DNA of 22,746 nucleotides from Chitinophagaceae bacterium. Its GTDB lineage: Bacteria > Bacteroidota > Bacteroidia > Chitinophagales > Chitinophagaceae. The translations under genes were made by a program, and so were the position numbers. Below, piece by piece: positions 6,782-16,400 of the stretch. The notes under the pieces are model-generated. The model did not search any database. It was not told where the DNA came from and worked only from the letters and a program-made list of their open reading frames with translations. How positions within the stretch are numbered: position 1 is the first letter of the stretch; each line of letters opens with the position of its first letter. Location: positions 1 through 22,746 of the forward strand of contig JAEUVL010000642.1 of assembly GCA_016786965.1 (NCBI GenBank), written 5' to 3'.

Positions 6782-8314
6782 TTAAAAGAACCCTAACTTA
6801 TTTTTGTTATAAGAGATCAGCATATTCTTTGTCTGGCGATAATGATTCAGCATCATCTTATGTGTTTCCCTGCCGAATCCTGATTTTTTATATCCGCCAA
6901 ATGGGGCATGTGCCGGGTAAGCATGATAGCAATTCACCCATACACGACCTGCCTGTATAGCTCTTGGCACCTGGTACAGTTCATGTGCATCCCTTGTCCA
7001 CACTCCTGCCCCTAATCCATACAAGGTATCATTGGCAATGGCGATCGCTTCTTCCGTTGTTTTAAAAGTAGTAACAGCTACTACCGGCCCAAAGATCTCT
7101 TCCTGGAAGATGCGCATCTTGTTATCTCCTTTAAAGATGGTGGGCTGAATATAATAGCCGTGCTCAAGGCCGCTGTTCTGATGAAAAGCTTCCCCGCCGC
7201 ATAATACCTGTGCACCTTCCTGCTTACCAATATCCAGATAGCTGAGAATTTTCTTGTATTGGTCTTCGGATGCCTGTGCGCCCATCATCACGGTGCCATC
7301 CAGCGGGTTGCCTAATTTAATGGACTTCGTACGCTGCACAACTTTATCCATGAACTTCTCATAAATATTTTCATGTACCAGTATTCGGGAAGGGCAAGTA
7401 CAAACTTCACCCTGGTTCAGAGCAAACATTACAGCACCTTCTACTGCTTTATCAAAAAAATCATCATCTACATCACATACGGATTCAAAAAAAATATTTG
7501 GGCTTTTGCCACCGAGTTCCATCGTTACCGGAATCAGGTTCTCCGATGCATATTGCATTATCAGTCGTCCTGTAGTTGTTTCTCCCGTGAAGGCTACTTT
7601 ATTGATGCGGGGAGAAGAGGCCAGCGGTTTACCAGCTTCAATACCAAAGCCTGTTACAATATTCAATACTCCTTTGGGTAGAATATCACCGATCAGTTCC
7701 ATGAGCACCATGATGCTGGTCGGGGTTTGTTCTGCCGGTTTTACTACCACTGTGCAGCCAGCGGCCAGCGCAGGAGCGATCTTCCAGGCGGCCATCAGCA
7801 GGGGAAAGTTCCAGGGAATGATCTGTCCTACCACACCGATCGGCTCATACAAATTGATACTAATTGTTGTTTCATCATGCTCACTCATAGTGCCTTCATC
7901 GCTGCGGATAACACCAGCAAAATAGCGAAAGTGATCTACCACCAGTGGAAGATCGGCTGCCCTTGTTTCCCGGAGGGCTTTACCATTATCAATGGTTTCT
8001 ACCACGGCCAGGTATTCCAGGTTATCTTCTACTACCTGTGCTATGCGCAACAGGATATTACTCCGGTAAGCGGCGGCTGATTTGCTCCATGTTTCAAAAG
8101 CCTTTTGTGCTGCATCAATGGCTTTGTCCACATCTTTGGCATTACCACGGGCGGCTTGTGTAAATACTTTTCCATCAATGGGTGATACATTGTCAAAATA
8201 CTCACCGCCGGAAGGGGCTATCCATTCACCACCGATATAGTGGTCATAGCGGTCTTTAAAAATTGGGCGGGCTGCCACTGTAGATTTTGGGGCAGTAGCT
8301 GTAGTTGTAGGCAT
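6782..8314 (-). CDS. NAD(P)-dependent aldehyde dehydrogenase (AldB/ExaC/AcoD type)
   Basis: The protein has 510 residues from the ATG at 8314; a TTG two codons upstream is possible but not needed. It oxidises aldehydes to acids in the cytoplasm. Seen: the Rossmann and active-site elements PWNFP (oxyanion Asn169), VVVKPAEQTP, FTGETTTGR, MELGGKSPN with general base Glu266, and NQGEVCTCPSR with catalytic Cys305 plus a second Cys at 307. EEIFGPVVAV and PFGGYKKSGFGRE are near the C-terminus. The length matches E. coli AldB (512). The downstream DUF779 gene and divergent AraC regulator support an acetaldehyde or other small-aldehyde substrate, but the substrate cannot be read from sequence. The regulator next door is the likely control. 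Confidence 0.96.
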   Translation of the reverse strand: MPTTTATAPKSTVAARPIFKDRYDHYIGGEWIAPSGGEYFDNVSPIDGKVFTQAARGNAKDVDKAIDAAQKAFETWSKSAAAYRSNILLRIAQVVEDNLEYLAVVETIDNGKALRETRAADLPLVVDHFRYFAGVIRSDEGTMSEHDETTISINLYEPIGVVGQIIPWNFPLLMAAWKIAPALAAGCTVVVKPAEQTPTSIMVLMELIGDILPKGVLNIVTGFGIEAGKPLASSPRINKVAFTGETTTGRLIMQYASENLIPVTMELGGKSPNIFFESVCDVDDDFFDKAVEGAVMFALNQGEVCTCPSRILVHENIYEKFMDKVVQRTKSIKLGNPLDGTVMMGAQASEDQYKKILSYLDIGKQEGAQVLCGGEAFHQNSGLEHGYYIQPTIFKGDNKMRIFQEEIFGPVVAVTTFKTTEEAIAIANDTLYGLGAGVWTRDAHELYQVPRAIQAGRVWVNCYHAYPAHAPFGGYKKSGFGRETHKMMLNHYRQTKNMLISYNKNKLGFF

Positions 8315-8390
8315 AGACAAGCAATTTTAATCGTTAAACAATCATCTAATTTTCAAAATATTCTGGCCATCAATAGTCATTTTCGTATTT

Positions 8391-8421
8391 TTTGATAGCA
8401 CGATCGTACCTAAATCATTTG
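8391..8421 (+). promoter_or_regulatory. Candidate promoter and palindrome in the aldH-araC intergenic region
   Basis: TTTG at 8391-8394 and ATCATTTG at 8414-8421 are 19 bases apart, which is the right spacing for the Bacteroidota -33/-7 promoter, though the -7 box lacks the leading TA. Between them is a perfect 8-base palindrome ACGATCGT (8400-8407) that could be an operator. It would drive the AraC gene and sits between it and the divergent dehydrogenase. Confidence 0.3.
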
Positions 8422-8467
8422 GTGGTTTATCCAGAATGCTTACTTTACCGTTGAAATAACGGTTGCC

Positions 8468-9394
8468 TTGTCTTTAAAGAACTACCTTAATAAGATCGAT
8501 CTCACTCATCCTAAATACCTGCAGACGCTGGTAGAGAACCGACGCATTTTTAACCTGAAGAATTGCGAACTTAATGTGTTTGAAAGCTACCAGGAAACCT
8601 ACCGGGTGCCGCTTACCTTCAGCGACTTTGTGATCACCAGCATGGTGCGGGGCAAGAAAGTGATGCACCTGTTTGATAAACCTTCTTTTGATTATCTGCC
8701 AGGGGAAACGGTGATTGTGCCGGCAAATGAAACGATGGTAATAGACTTTCCGGAGGCGCAAACTGAAAATCCCACCCAGTGTATTGCCCTGGCTGTGGAT
8801 GCAGCGTATGTAAATGATACCCTTCAGTATTTAAATACTTTTTATAACAGTGGCGGGCAGGAGCAGCACGACTGGAAACTGCAATTCAACAAATATCATT
8901 TTGATAACGATACAGAAGTAACGGACCTTATCAACAAGATCATCCGGGTGTGCAGCAGCGGCGATAAAGCCAAAAGCATCTTTGCTGATCTGAACCTGAA
9001 GGAACTGCTCATCCGCCTGGTACAAAGCCAGCACCTGCAGCAGATAGCCGTGGAGAGTGACGCCAGTAATAACCAAAGCCGGCTGCATTATGTACTCCAT
9101 TATATACATGAGCACCTGACAGAAAAGATAGCGGTGAACACCCTCACCCGCAAAGCCTACCTCAGCAGGAATATGTTCTTCAAATGGTTCAAAGAACAGT
9201 TCGGCATCTCGCCATTGGAATATATAAACCGGGAGAGGATAAAACTCGCCAAACAACTATTGGCGGATAAACGGAACAGCATCGGCAGTGTAAGCCTTCA
9301 ATGCGGCTTTACTGATACCAACTATTTTGTACGGCTGTTTAAAAAAGCGGAAGGTATTACACCGGGTCTTTATCAAAAATGTATAAAGGACTAA
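8468..9394 (+). CDS. AraC-family transcriptional regulator (AraC_N type)
   Basis: The protein has 308 residues. No in-frame ATG exists between the upstream stop (8411-8413) and residue 59, while homology-like sequence (HPKYLQTLVENRRIFNL) begins well before that, so the TTG at 8468 is chosen as the start. N-terminal half: the AraC_N ligand domain with FESYQETYRVPLTFSDFVITS, RGKKVMHLFDKPSFDYLPGETVIVP and NPTQCIALAVD. C-terminal 100 residues: a double helix-turn-helix with AYLSRNMFFKWFKEQFGISPLEYINRERI and CGFTDTNYFVRLFKK. It is divergent from the aldehyde dehydrogenase with a 153-base spacer, so it very likely senses the aldehyde or a related compound and activates that gene. The pairing of this AraC type with an aldehyde dehydrogenase and DUF779 gene supports this. 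Confidence 0.93.
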   Translation: MSLKNYLNKIDLTHPKYLQTLVENRRIFNLKNCELNVFESYQETYRVPLTFSDFVITSMVRGKKVMHLFDKPSFDYLPGETVIVPANETMVIDFPEAQTENPTQCIALAVDAAYVNDTLQYLNTFYNSGGQEQHDWKLQFNKYHFDNDTEVTDLINKIIRVCSSGDKAKSIFADLNLKELLIRLVQSQHLQQIAVESDASNNQSRLHYVLHYIHEHLTEKIAVNTLTRKAYLSRNMFFKWFKEQFGISPLEYINRERIKLAKQLLADKRNSIGSVSLQCGFTDTNYFVRLFKKAEGITPGLYQKCIKD

Positions 9395-9428
9395 TCTTAT
9401 ACCAAATCACTATTTAATTATTATCCTT

Positions 9429-9470
9429 GCCAGTTGTCCCGATAGCTAGGCGTATCGGGAGACAACAGGC
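9429..9470. terminator. Palindrome in the convergent araC-amidase gap
   Basis: TCCCGATA (9437-9444) pairs perfectly with TATCGGGA (9453-9460) around an 8-base loop. The flanks GTTGTC and GACAAC extend the stem with a small offset. It lies between two converging genes, so it could end transcription from both sides. TCCCGATAGCTATCGGGA-like palindromes are abundant in Bacteroidota intergenic DNA; this copy has extra bases in the loop. There is no long T run. Confidence 0.5.
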
Positions 9471-9505
9471 ATGCTGAATGGTATGTTTTTAATTTCGTAC
9501 CCGTA

Positions 9506-10324
9506 TTACTGATATTTCTTACTCAGCTGGTACAATACTTTCAACTGTTCTGCATTCAGCCCGCGGGTGGTGTCCTGCAACCAATGCCTTTTGAATCCAA
9601 CAATGGCGGCATTAGTATCTTTTATATCAAACCCGACAATGCGCAAAGCCTGCAGGTGATTAAAGTTGGCCGGTAAAGTAACGACCGATGCATCATCATA
9701 CCAATAACCAAACCCTTTCTCAGCCAGCATCCTCCAGGGAAAGCGCCAGTTAGGATCATTTTTCCGGGTTGGCGCTATATCACCGTGACCGATAAAGTTG
9801 GAAGCAGGAATACTATAAGCTTTTTTCAGGCGGTCGAGCAGGATCACCAGACTGTTCATTTGTGCTTCGGCAAAAGTCTCAAAACCGTTATTGTCCAGTT
9901 CAATACCGATACTGGAAGAGTTAAGGTCTGTTGTATTGCCCCACTTGCTTACTCCGGCATGATGGGCCCGGAGCAGGTCATTCAGCATGTGATGGATAGT
10001 TCCATCCTTACAAATTACATAGTGAGCACTTACAGGATTCTTTGTTTGGGTAAATGTCTTTAACGTTTGCTCACAACTGTTTTGAGCGGTGTGATGAATG
10101 ATCACATAGTTCGGGCGGCGCATCGAAAGATTAGTAGTGCCAACCCAATCTTCGGCATAAGGCAGGCCGGCAGAATCCTTTACAGGGTATTCCACCACCA
10201 ATTTTGCATACTCTTTTACCTGTTTCTTATATACTTTATTAGTAGCACCGTACTGAGAAGGAGAACAACTGTGAACAATAAATATAATGGCAAATAAGCC
10301 GGTAAGGACAAAACACTTCTTCAT
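9506..10324 (-). CDS. N-acetylmuramoyl-L-alanine amidase (Amidase_2), lipoprotein
   Basis: The protein has 272 residues from the ATG at 10324. The signal peptide ends in VHSC, with Cys20 as the lipidation site (SPase II), so it is a membrane-anchored periplasmic protein. Seen: AmpD-type zinc ligands His77 (YVIIHHTAQ), His180 and Asp190 (GHGDIAPTRKNDP), plus SAHYVICKDGTIHHMLND, AHHAGVSKWGN and SSIGIELDNNG. It should cut the bond between MurNAc and the L-Ala of the stem peptide in peptidoglycan or its fragments. It is the third gene of an apparent operon (helicase, amidase, amidase) with 35 bases to its paralogue. The two amidases share long blocks from residue 50 on and arose by tandem duplication; only this one has a lipobox. 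Confidence 0.95.
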   Translation of the reverse strand: MKKCFVLTGLFAIIFIVHSCSPSQYGATNKVYKKQVKEYAKLVVEYPVKDSAGLPYAEDWVGTTNLSMRRPNYVIIHHTAQNSCEQTLKTFTQTKNPVSAHYVICKDGTIHHMLNDLLRAHHAGVSKWGNTTDLNSSSIGIELDNNGFETFAEAQMNSLVILLDRLKKAYSIPASNFIGHGDIAPTRKNDPNWRFPWRMLAEKGFGYWYDDASVVTLPANFNHLQALRIVGFDIKDTNAAIVGFKRHWLQDTTRGLNAEQLKVLYQLSKKYQ

Positions 10325-10359
10325 CTAACAGGATTTGATGGCGCTGCTTAACTGATCTG

Positions 10360-11349
10360 CTACAGGTATCTCCTGTGCAGCACATAAATTATTTTCCGTA
10401 CCGCTGCATTCATATTGCCGCCGGAATTATCTTTCATGAAATGTCTCTTAAATGATGCCACTGCCGAAGCCGGTGCAGAAATATCGTACCCGATGATCCG
10501 CAGCCCCATCAGGTAGTCGAAGTTCTCCGGCACCTGTACACCGGTAGTATCGCTCCACCAGAGGCCATAGCCTTTCTCACTCAGCTCCTTCCAGGGAAAA
10601 CGCCAGTTGGGGTCCATCTTCCGGGTTGGCGCTATATCACCGTGACCAATAAAGTTGGCATCCGGTATCTTATAAGCGTTCTTCAGGCGACCGAGTAAGA
10701 TCGTCAGGCTGTTCATTTGCTCTTCAGAAAAAGCCTGATAGCCATTGTTATCCAGTTCAATACCAATACTGCTGGAGTTCAGATCGGTCGTATTACCCCA
10801 TTTACTATCGCCCGCATGGTGTGAACGCAGCAGGTCATTCAGCATATGGTACACCGTGCCATCCCTTGATATAACATAATGAGCACTGGCTTCTCTTCCA
10901 CCGGGATTGGTAAATTCATTCAGCGCTTCGCTGCAATTATTGGTAGCAGTATGATGTATGATAACATAATTAGGACGCCGTAAACCCATATTCGGAGTTC
11001 CCACCCAATCAGTAGCGTAGGGAAGCCCTGCGGAATCCTGCAGGGGATACTCCATGATAACACTGGCCATTGAATCGATCATTTCATAATACAGACGGTT
11101 GGCCCTGGCGTACCTGCCGCTGGCCACTGGTTTCTCCGGGGCCGGTACCGGCACCACTACTATCATCGTATCCTTCTTTGCCTGGCCCTCAATAATGGTA
11201 TCTTTTATCAGCAAAAACCCATGAGAAGGGCTTTTTTTTATGTGCAGGGGTGCATCCGCAAAGCTGGTAACAGACCAGCCAACAGCCAGCAGCAGCAATG
11301 TGAGACCTGGCAATATCCTGTGTTTATGGGTTATTGTGCTCAAAATCAT
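10360..11349 (-). CDS. N-acetylmuramoyl-L-alanine amidase (Amidase_2), second paralogue
   Basis: The protein has 329 residues from the ATG at 11349. A hydrophobic segment at about 12-30 (ILPGLTLLLLAVGWSVTSFA) followed by ADA looks like a signal peptide without a lipobox, so it is probably a soluble periplasmic protein. Residues 32-85 form a linker with Pro-rich VVVPVPAPEKP not present in the paralogue. The catalytic domain has His132 (YVIIHHTAT), His236 and Asp246 (GHGDIAPTRKMDP), SAHYVISRDGTVYHMLND and SHHAGDSKWGNTTDLN. The reaction is the same as for the downstream gene: release of stem peptides from MurNAc. It is 18 bases from the helicase stop and 35 bases from the next gene, so one transcript is likely. 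Different anchoring suggests the copies work at different places in the envelope. Confidence 0.94.
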   Translation of the reverse strand: MILSTITHKHRILPGLTLLLLAVGWSVTSFADAPLHIKKSPSHGFLLIKDTIIEGQAKKDTMIVVVPVPAPEKPVASGRYARANRLYYEMIDSMASVIMEYPLQDSAGLPYATDWVGTPNMGLRRPNYVIIHHTATNNCSEALNEFTNPGGREASAHYVISRDGTVYHMLNDLLRSHHAGDSKWGNTTDLNSSSIGIELDNNGYQAFSEEQMNSLTILLGRLKNAYKIPDANFIGHGDIAPTRKMDPNWRFPWKELSEKGYGLWWSDTTGVQVPENFDYLMGLRIIGYDISAPASAVASFKRHFMKDNSGGNMNAAVRKIIYVLHRRYL

Positions 11350-11367
11350 CCTCTAATTTAAGGATTA

Positions 11368-12591
11368 TTATCTTTTTCTCCTATCCTGACCAGCCCGGTA
11401 GAATTTTCGCTGTGGTTTACGGCTGCCCCCGCTCCGGTGCCGCGGGTTATAAGGAGGCGTATCTCCCAGTGTTGCAGGCACTTCTGCTTTCTCCACTTCT
11501 TTGCCCAGCAACTGTTCTATGGCGGCAAACTTGTTCTGCTCTTTTTCTCCAATCAGGGTGTATGCAGACCCGTCTGCTTCCGCTCTCGCCGTACGGCCAA
11601 TTCGGTGTACATAATCCTCTCCATCACCCGGCACATCGTAGTTGATCACCAGGTCTATTGTGTCAATATCAATACCGCGGCTGAGAATATCCGTAGCCAC
11701 CATCACCGGTATCCGGCCGGCCGTAAAGGCACCCAGCACACTTTCCCGTTCAGATTGCAGCAGATCACTGTGTATCTCCGCTACATTGATGCCGCCATGC
11801 TTCAACTCTCTCGTTAGTTGTTTCACCGTTTGTTTACGGCTGCAAAACACCAGGGCATTTTTATACGGGATTTCTTTCAGCAGCTTCTTTACCAGTGGTA
11901 GTTTTTGCGGCTCATACACCACAAATGCTTTCTGAATGATCTTCTCCGGCGGTTTGGAGATCGCAATATTGATCTCCACCGGTTCATGCAGTATTTTCTT
12001 TGCCAGTTGACGGATCTTCTCCGGCATAGTGGCAGAAAATAATAAGTTCTGCCGTTTACCCGGCAATATCTTGATGATCTTATTGATATCATCCTGGAAT
12101 CCCATGTCCAGCATCCTGTCCGCCTCATCCAGTACCAGGAACTGCAACCCTTTCAGGTGAACATAGCCCATATTCAGGTGAGCGATCATCCTGCCCGGGG
12201 TGCATACGATGATGTCAGCACCCATTTGCAGAGCTTTCTTTTCGGCCACAAAATTCTGTGCGTCATTGCCCCCATAAATAGCTATAGAACTCAGATGGGT
12301 AAAATATGACAACCCCTCCATATGCTGTGATATCTGGATGGCCAGTTCCCGGGTAGGCACAATAATGAGGGCACCCACTTGTCCGTCCACATGGTTTTCC
12401 AGCAGGCGGTTCATCACCGGCAATAAAAAGGCAGCCGTTTTACCGGTACCAGTTTGGGCAGAGGCGATCACGTCTTTGCCGGCCATTATTGGGGGAATTA
12501 CCTGTTCTTGTACAGGGGTGGCGGTTTCGTAGTTAGAAGCTTCAATGCCTTCCAGCAGGTTCGGATGAAAATTAAATTCAGTAAAACGCAA
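11368..12591 (-). CDS. DEAD-box ATP-dependent RNA helicase (RhlE-like)
   Basis: The protein has 407 residues. The start is taken as TTG at 12591, giving MRFTEFNFHPNLLEGI, a normal family N-terminus; no ATG lies between it and the upstream stop at 12604-12606, though an adjacent ATT cannot be excluded. Seen in order: Q motif (TPVQEQ), Walker A AQTGTGKT (45-52), PTREL (79-83), TPGR (131-134), DEAD (155-158), SAT (186-188), SRGIDI (304-309) and HRIGRTAR (329-336). The tail 384-407 is basic, rich in Arg, Lys and Gly, and probably binds RNA. It unwinds structured RNA, typically in ribosome assembly or mRNA decay and at low temperature. It heads an operon with two amidase genes, whose link to RNA metabolism is not obvious. 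A small hairpin ACAGG-TACT-CCTGT (12617-12630) is in its leader. Confidence 0.95.
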   Translation of the reverse strand: MRFTEFNFHPNLLEGIEASNYETATPVQEQVIPPIMAGKDVIASAQTGTGKTAAFLLPVMNRLLENHVDGQVGALIIVPTRELAIQISQHMEGLSYFTHLSSIAIYGGNDAQNFVAEKKALQMGADIIVCTPGRMIAHLNMGYVHLKGLQFLVLDEADRMLDMGFQDDINKIIKILPGKRQNLLFSATMPEKIRQLAKKILHEPVEINIAISKPPEKIIQKAFVVYEPQKLPLVKKLLKEIPYKNALVFCSRKQTVKQLTRELKHGGINVAEIHSDLLQSERESVLGAFTAGRIPVMVATDILSRGIDIDTIDLVINYDVPGDGEDYVHRIGRTARAEADGSAYTLIGEKEQNKFAAIEQLLGKEVEKAEVPATLGDTPPYNPRHRSGGSRKPQRKFYRAGQDRRKR

Positions 12592-12807
12592 AATGCAACA
12601 ATATTAAATCTGTGAAACAGGTACTCCTGTAATTTTTATGCCGTGAAGATACTGAAAATACAGGTGCATTAGAGCCGGCCCACGCCTCGGCCCCGCTGGA
12701 AATAATCAAAATCACCCCTGCTTATGCCTCAAATCATAGCTGCCGCCTGCAGACTGGTGTAGCTTTCAATTTGTAAAACCACATCACTTAACCTTAAAAC
12801 TTCCATT

Positions 12808-13392
12808 ATGAAATATAATTTTCTACTCGGAGCGGTATTGGTTGCTATGACAGGCTATGGCCAATCATGGACAAAGCAATACGATCATGTGGATGAATGT
12901 GTTTGCGGGTTGTCGTTAGTGGGCAAAGGAGAAAAACATGGTTTTGTAAACAAAGACGGTAAATTGATCGTACCACTCATCTATGATGAGGCCATGACTT
13001 TCTCCGAAGGAATGGCTGCCGTAAAGCTGGATGGAAAGTGGGGATTTATCGATAGTACCGGTAATGTAGCTATCCCATTAAAATACGCTGATGCTATGTC
13101 TTTCCATGATAGTATTGCCATAGTAGGCAGCAACAATCATTATGGCTATATTGACAGGGCAGGCAAAGTGGTCATCCACCTGGCCTATGAAAACGCCACT
13201 AAATTCTCTGAAGGTCTTGCAGCAGTTAGCAAGAACGGCCAATGGGGATACATCGACAAGAGCGGCAAAGAGGTGATCCCTTTCAAATATGGGTTCGCCG
13301 GATCTTTCGACGGCGGCAATGCTAAAGTGATGAAAGATGGTAAGTGGATCATTATAGACTATAACGGCAAGAAAGTATCTGATGCGGAATAA
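12808..13392 (+). CDS. Secreted WG-repeat protein
   Basis: The protein has 194 residues from the ATG at 12808. Residues 1-19 (MKYNFLLGAVLVAMTGYGQ) form a signal peptide. The rest is built of about five WG/KWG beta repeats of some 35 residues: KHGFVNKDGKLIVPLIYDEA, KWGFIDSTGNVAIPLKYADA, HYGYIDRAGKVVIHLAYENA, QWGYIDKSGKEVIPFKYGFA and KWIIIDYNGKKV. WG repeats are common in Bacteroidota exported proteins and are thought to mediate binding; no enzyme activity is expected. The mature part begins with two Cys (31, 33) close together. It is a single gene between the divergent helicase and the convergent icmF, ended by a strong hairpin. The specific role is unknown. Confidence 0.85.
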   Translation: MKYNFLLGAVLVAMTGYGQSWTKQYDHVDECVCGLSLVGKGEKHGFVNKDGKLIVPLIYDEAMTFSEGMAAVKLDGKWGFIDSTGNVAIPLKYADAMSFHDSIAIVGSNNHYGYIDRAGKVVIHLAYENATKFSEGLAAVSKNGQWGYIDKSGKEVIPFKYGFAGSFDGGNAKVMKDGKWIIIDYNGKKVSDAE

Positions 13393-13422
13393 AAAGAAGT
13401 GAATTGCTAATTACTCCTGACA

Positions 13423-13456
13423 AAAACAGCCTTTTTGAAAAGGCTGTTTTCTTTTT
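13423..13456. terminator. Bidirectional terminator between WG-repeat gene and icmF
   Basis: An 11-bp perfect stem, AAAACAGCCTT (13423-13433) with AAGGCTGTTTT (13440-13450), has a 6-base loop and is followed by CTTTTT on the plus strand and by TTTTTG on the minus strand. It lies 30 bases after the WG gene stop and 5 bases after the icmF stop, so it serves both converging genes. Confidence 0.85.
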
Positions 13457-16400
13457 ACATATTTCTCCTGTACTGCCCGCCCACTTCATACAATGCACGG
13501 GTGATCTGGCCCAGTGAACAATATTTCACGGTCTCCATTAACTGGGCAAATAAATTACCATTATTGATCGCCACCCTCTTTAATTCATTTAACTCTCTCT
13601 CTCTTTTAGCTTCATTGCGTTTCCAGAAATTCCGCAGGTTGGCGATCTGCTGCTCCTTCTCCTCCGTAGTACTGCGGATAACTTCGGTAGGCAATATCGT
13701 AGGACTTCCCTTTTTATTCAGGAAAGTATTAACCCCTATCAGCGGCAGTTCACCAGAATGTTTCTGGTGTTCATAAAACAAACTTTCCTCCTGTATCTTA
13801 TTCCGTTGGTACATTCTTTCCATAGCGCCCAGCACACCACCTCTTTCAGTAAGGCGGTCAAACTCTGCCAGTACAGCTTCTTCCACCAGGTCTGTCAGCT
13901 CTTCTATTAAAAAAGATCCCTGGTTAGGATTTTCATTCTTCGCCGTACCCAGCTCCCGGTTAATGATCAGCTGGATAGCCATTGCCCTCCGCACACTTTC
14001 CTCAGTAGGGGTGGTTATTGCTTCATCATATGCATTCGTATGAAGCGAATTGCAATTATCATAAATAGCATACAAAGCCTGCAAAGTGGTGCGTATATCA
14101 TTAAAGTCGATCTCTTGCGCATGCAGGCTCCTGCCCGATGTCTGAATATGGTACTTCAGCATCTGGCTGCGCTTATTGGCTTTGTATTTATATTTCATAG
14201 CCTTGGCCCATATCCTTCTGGCCACCCGGCCTATCACACTGTATTCAGGATCCATTCCATTGCTAAAGAAGAAAGACAGGTTGGCGGCAAAATCATCAAT
14301 GTTCATACCCCGGCTCAGGTAATACTCCACATAGGTAAAGCCATTAGATAAAGTAAAAGCCAGTTGCGTTATTGGATTGGCGCCGGCTTCCGCAATGTGA
14401 TAACCGCTGATAGAAACAGAATAGAAGTTCCTTACTTTCTCATTAATAAAATACTCCTGCACATCCCCCATCAGCTTTAATGCAAACTCGGTGGAAAAGA
14501 TACAGGTGTTCTGCGCCTGGTCTTCTTTCAGTATATCTGCCTGCACCGTACCCCTCACCTGTTGCAGTGCATATTGCTTGCACCGGCCATAAGCATCTGC
14601 TGGTAATACCTCATCCCCGCTTAATCCTAATAATTTCAGTCCAAGTCCATTATTCCCTTGCGGCATCTCACCCGGAAAAGAAGCATTATGATAGACAGGT
14701 ATTTTGCCATCAGGATATTTCTTCTTTAACGCATCATTTACCATATCCCACTTTCCATTTTCCTCTATCCATTTCTCACATTGCTGATCAATGGCAGCAT
14801 TCATAAAGAAAGCCAGCAGCATCGGCGCCGGACCATTGATGGTCATAGACACAGATGTTTTCGGATCGCAGAGGTCAAAACCGCTGTATAATTTCTTCGC
14901 ATCATCCACCGTAGCAATGCTTACACCACTGTTGCCCACCTTTCCATAAATATCAGGGCGGTGATCCGGGTCTTCGCCATATAAAGTAACACTGTCAAAG
15001 GCAGTAGATAAACGCTTTGCTGGCTGGTCCACACTCACATAGTGAAACCGCCGGTTGGTCCTTTCAGGTCCGCCTTCTCCGGCAAACATCCTGGTAGGAT
15101 CTTCCCCTTCTCTCTTCAATGGAAACACACCCGCGGTAAATGGAAAATGACCCGGCACATTTTCCTGTGCCTGCCATTGTAAGATATCTCCCCAATCCTT
15201 ATACTTAGGTAATACCACTTTCGGTATCCTCGTACCACTCAGGCTTTTGGTGATCATCGGTTGCTTTATCACCTTATCCCTCACCGTGTACTCATAAAAT
15301 TCCTTTTGGTACTCCGCCACCTTATTCGGCCAGTTAGTGATCAGCTTTTTGGCGACAGGCGTAAGCTGCTCCGTATAAAAAGCGATCTGCTTCTCCAACA
15401 CTTCACCAAACCCATCCGGAAGAGGCAACTTCGAGTCACCACTTTGAAGCGTTTTTAATGTTCCCTGCAATTGATACAATTTACTGGCGATCGCTGCCTG
15501 CTCCTTCACCAACTGATCATAGCCGCGGTTATTCTCCGCTATTTCAGACAGGTATCTTACCCGGCCAGCCGGTATCACCGCCTGCGATACTTTGGCCGTC
15601 TCAGCAAAATGATACTGCCCGAAAGTAGCATTCGTTTTCGCCTCAATTTTTTTCAGCAATAATTCAAACAGGTGATTCACTCCATCATCATTGAACTTAC
15701 TGGCCATCGTACCTACGATAGGCAGTTCTTCATCCTTAGCAGAAAATAATTGATGATTACGTTTGTACTGTTTTCTTACATCCGCTAATGCATCCAAAGC
15801 ACCGGCTTTATCAAATTTATTGATACAGACAAGGTCCGCATAGTCCAGCATGTTGATCTTTTCCAATTGCGAAGCCGCACCATACTCCGGTGTCATCACA
15901 TACATACTCACGTCGCAGAAATCAAGAATAGACGCATCACTTTGTCCCACCCCGGCAGATTCCAGGATGATGAAATCAAATCCGGCTGTTTTGCATATAT
16001 CGATCGCATCCTGCACCGCACTGCTCAGTGCTGTATTATCATCTCTTGTAGCCAGACTCCTCATATAAGCCCTCGGATGAGAAATGGCATTCATCCTTAT
16101 CCTGTCGCCCAATAATGCACCACCTGTTTTTTTCTTAGATGGATCAACAGAAATAACAGCAATGGTTTTCTCCCCGAAGTTGTTCAGAAAGCGCCGAACG
16201 ATCTCATCCGTCACCGACGATTTCCCCGCACCACCCGTACCAGTGATGCCGAGTACGGGAATGGTATTCACTGCTGGCTTTTGACTCCCGGCTCCCGGCA
16301 CCAAACCATTCTCCGCATTGGTGATCTCTCTTGCTATCTTCCGCACATCTTTCACTTCATCCAGCTTCATAGCTGTTTTGTAATCCCCGGTACCGTTCAG

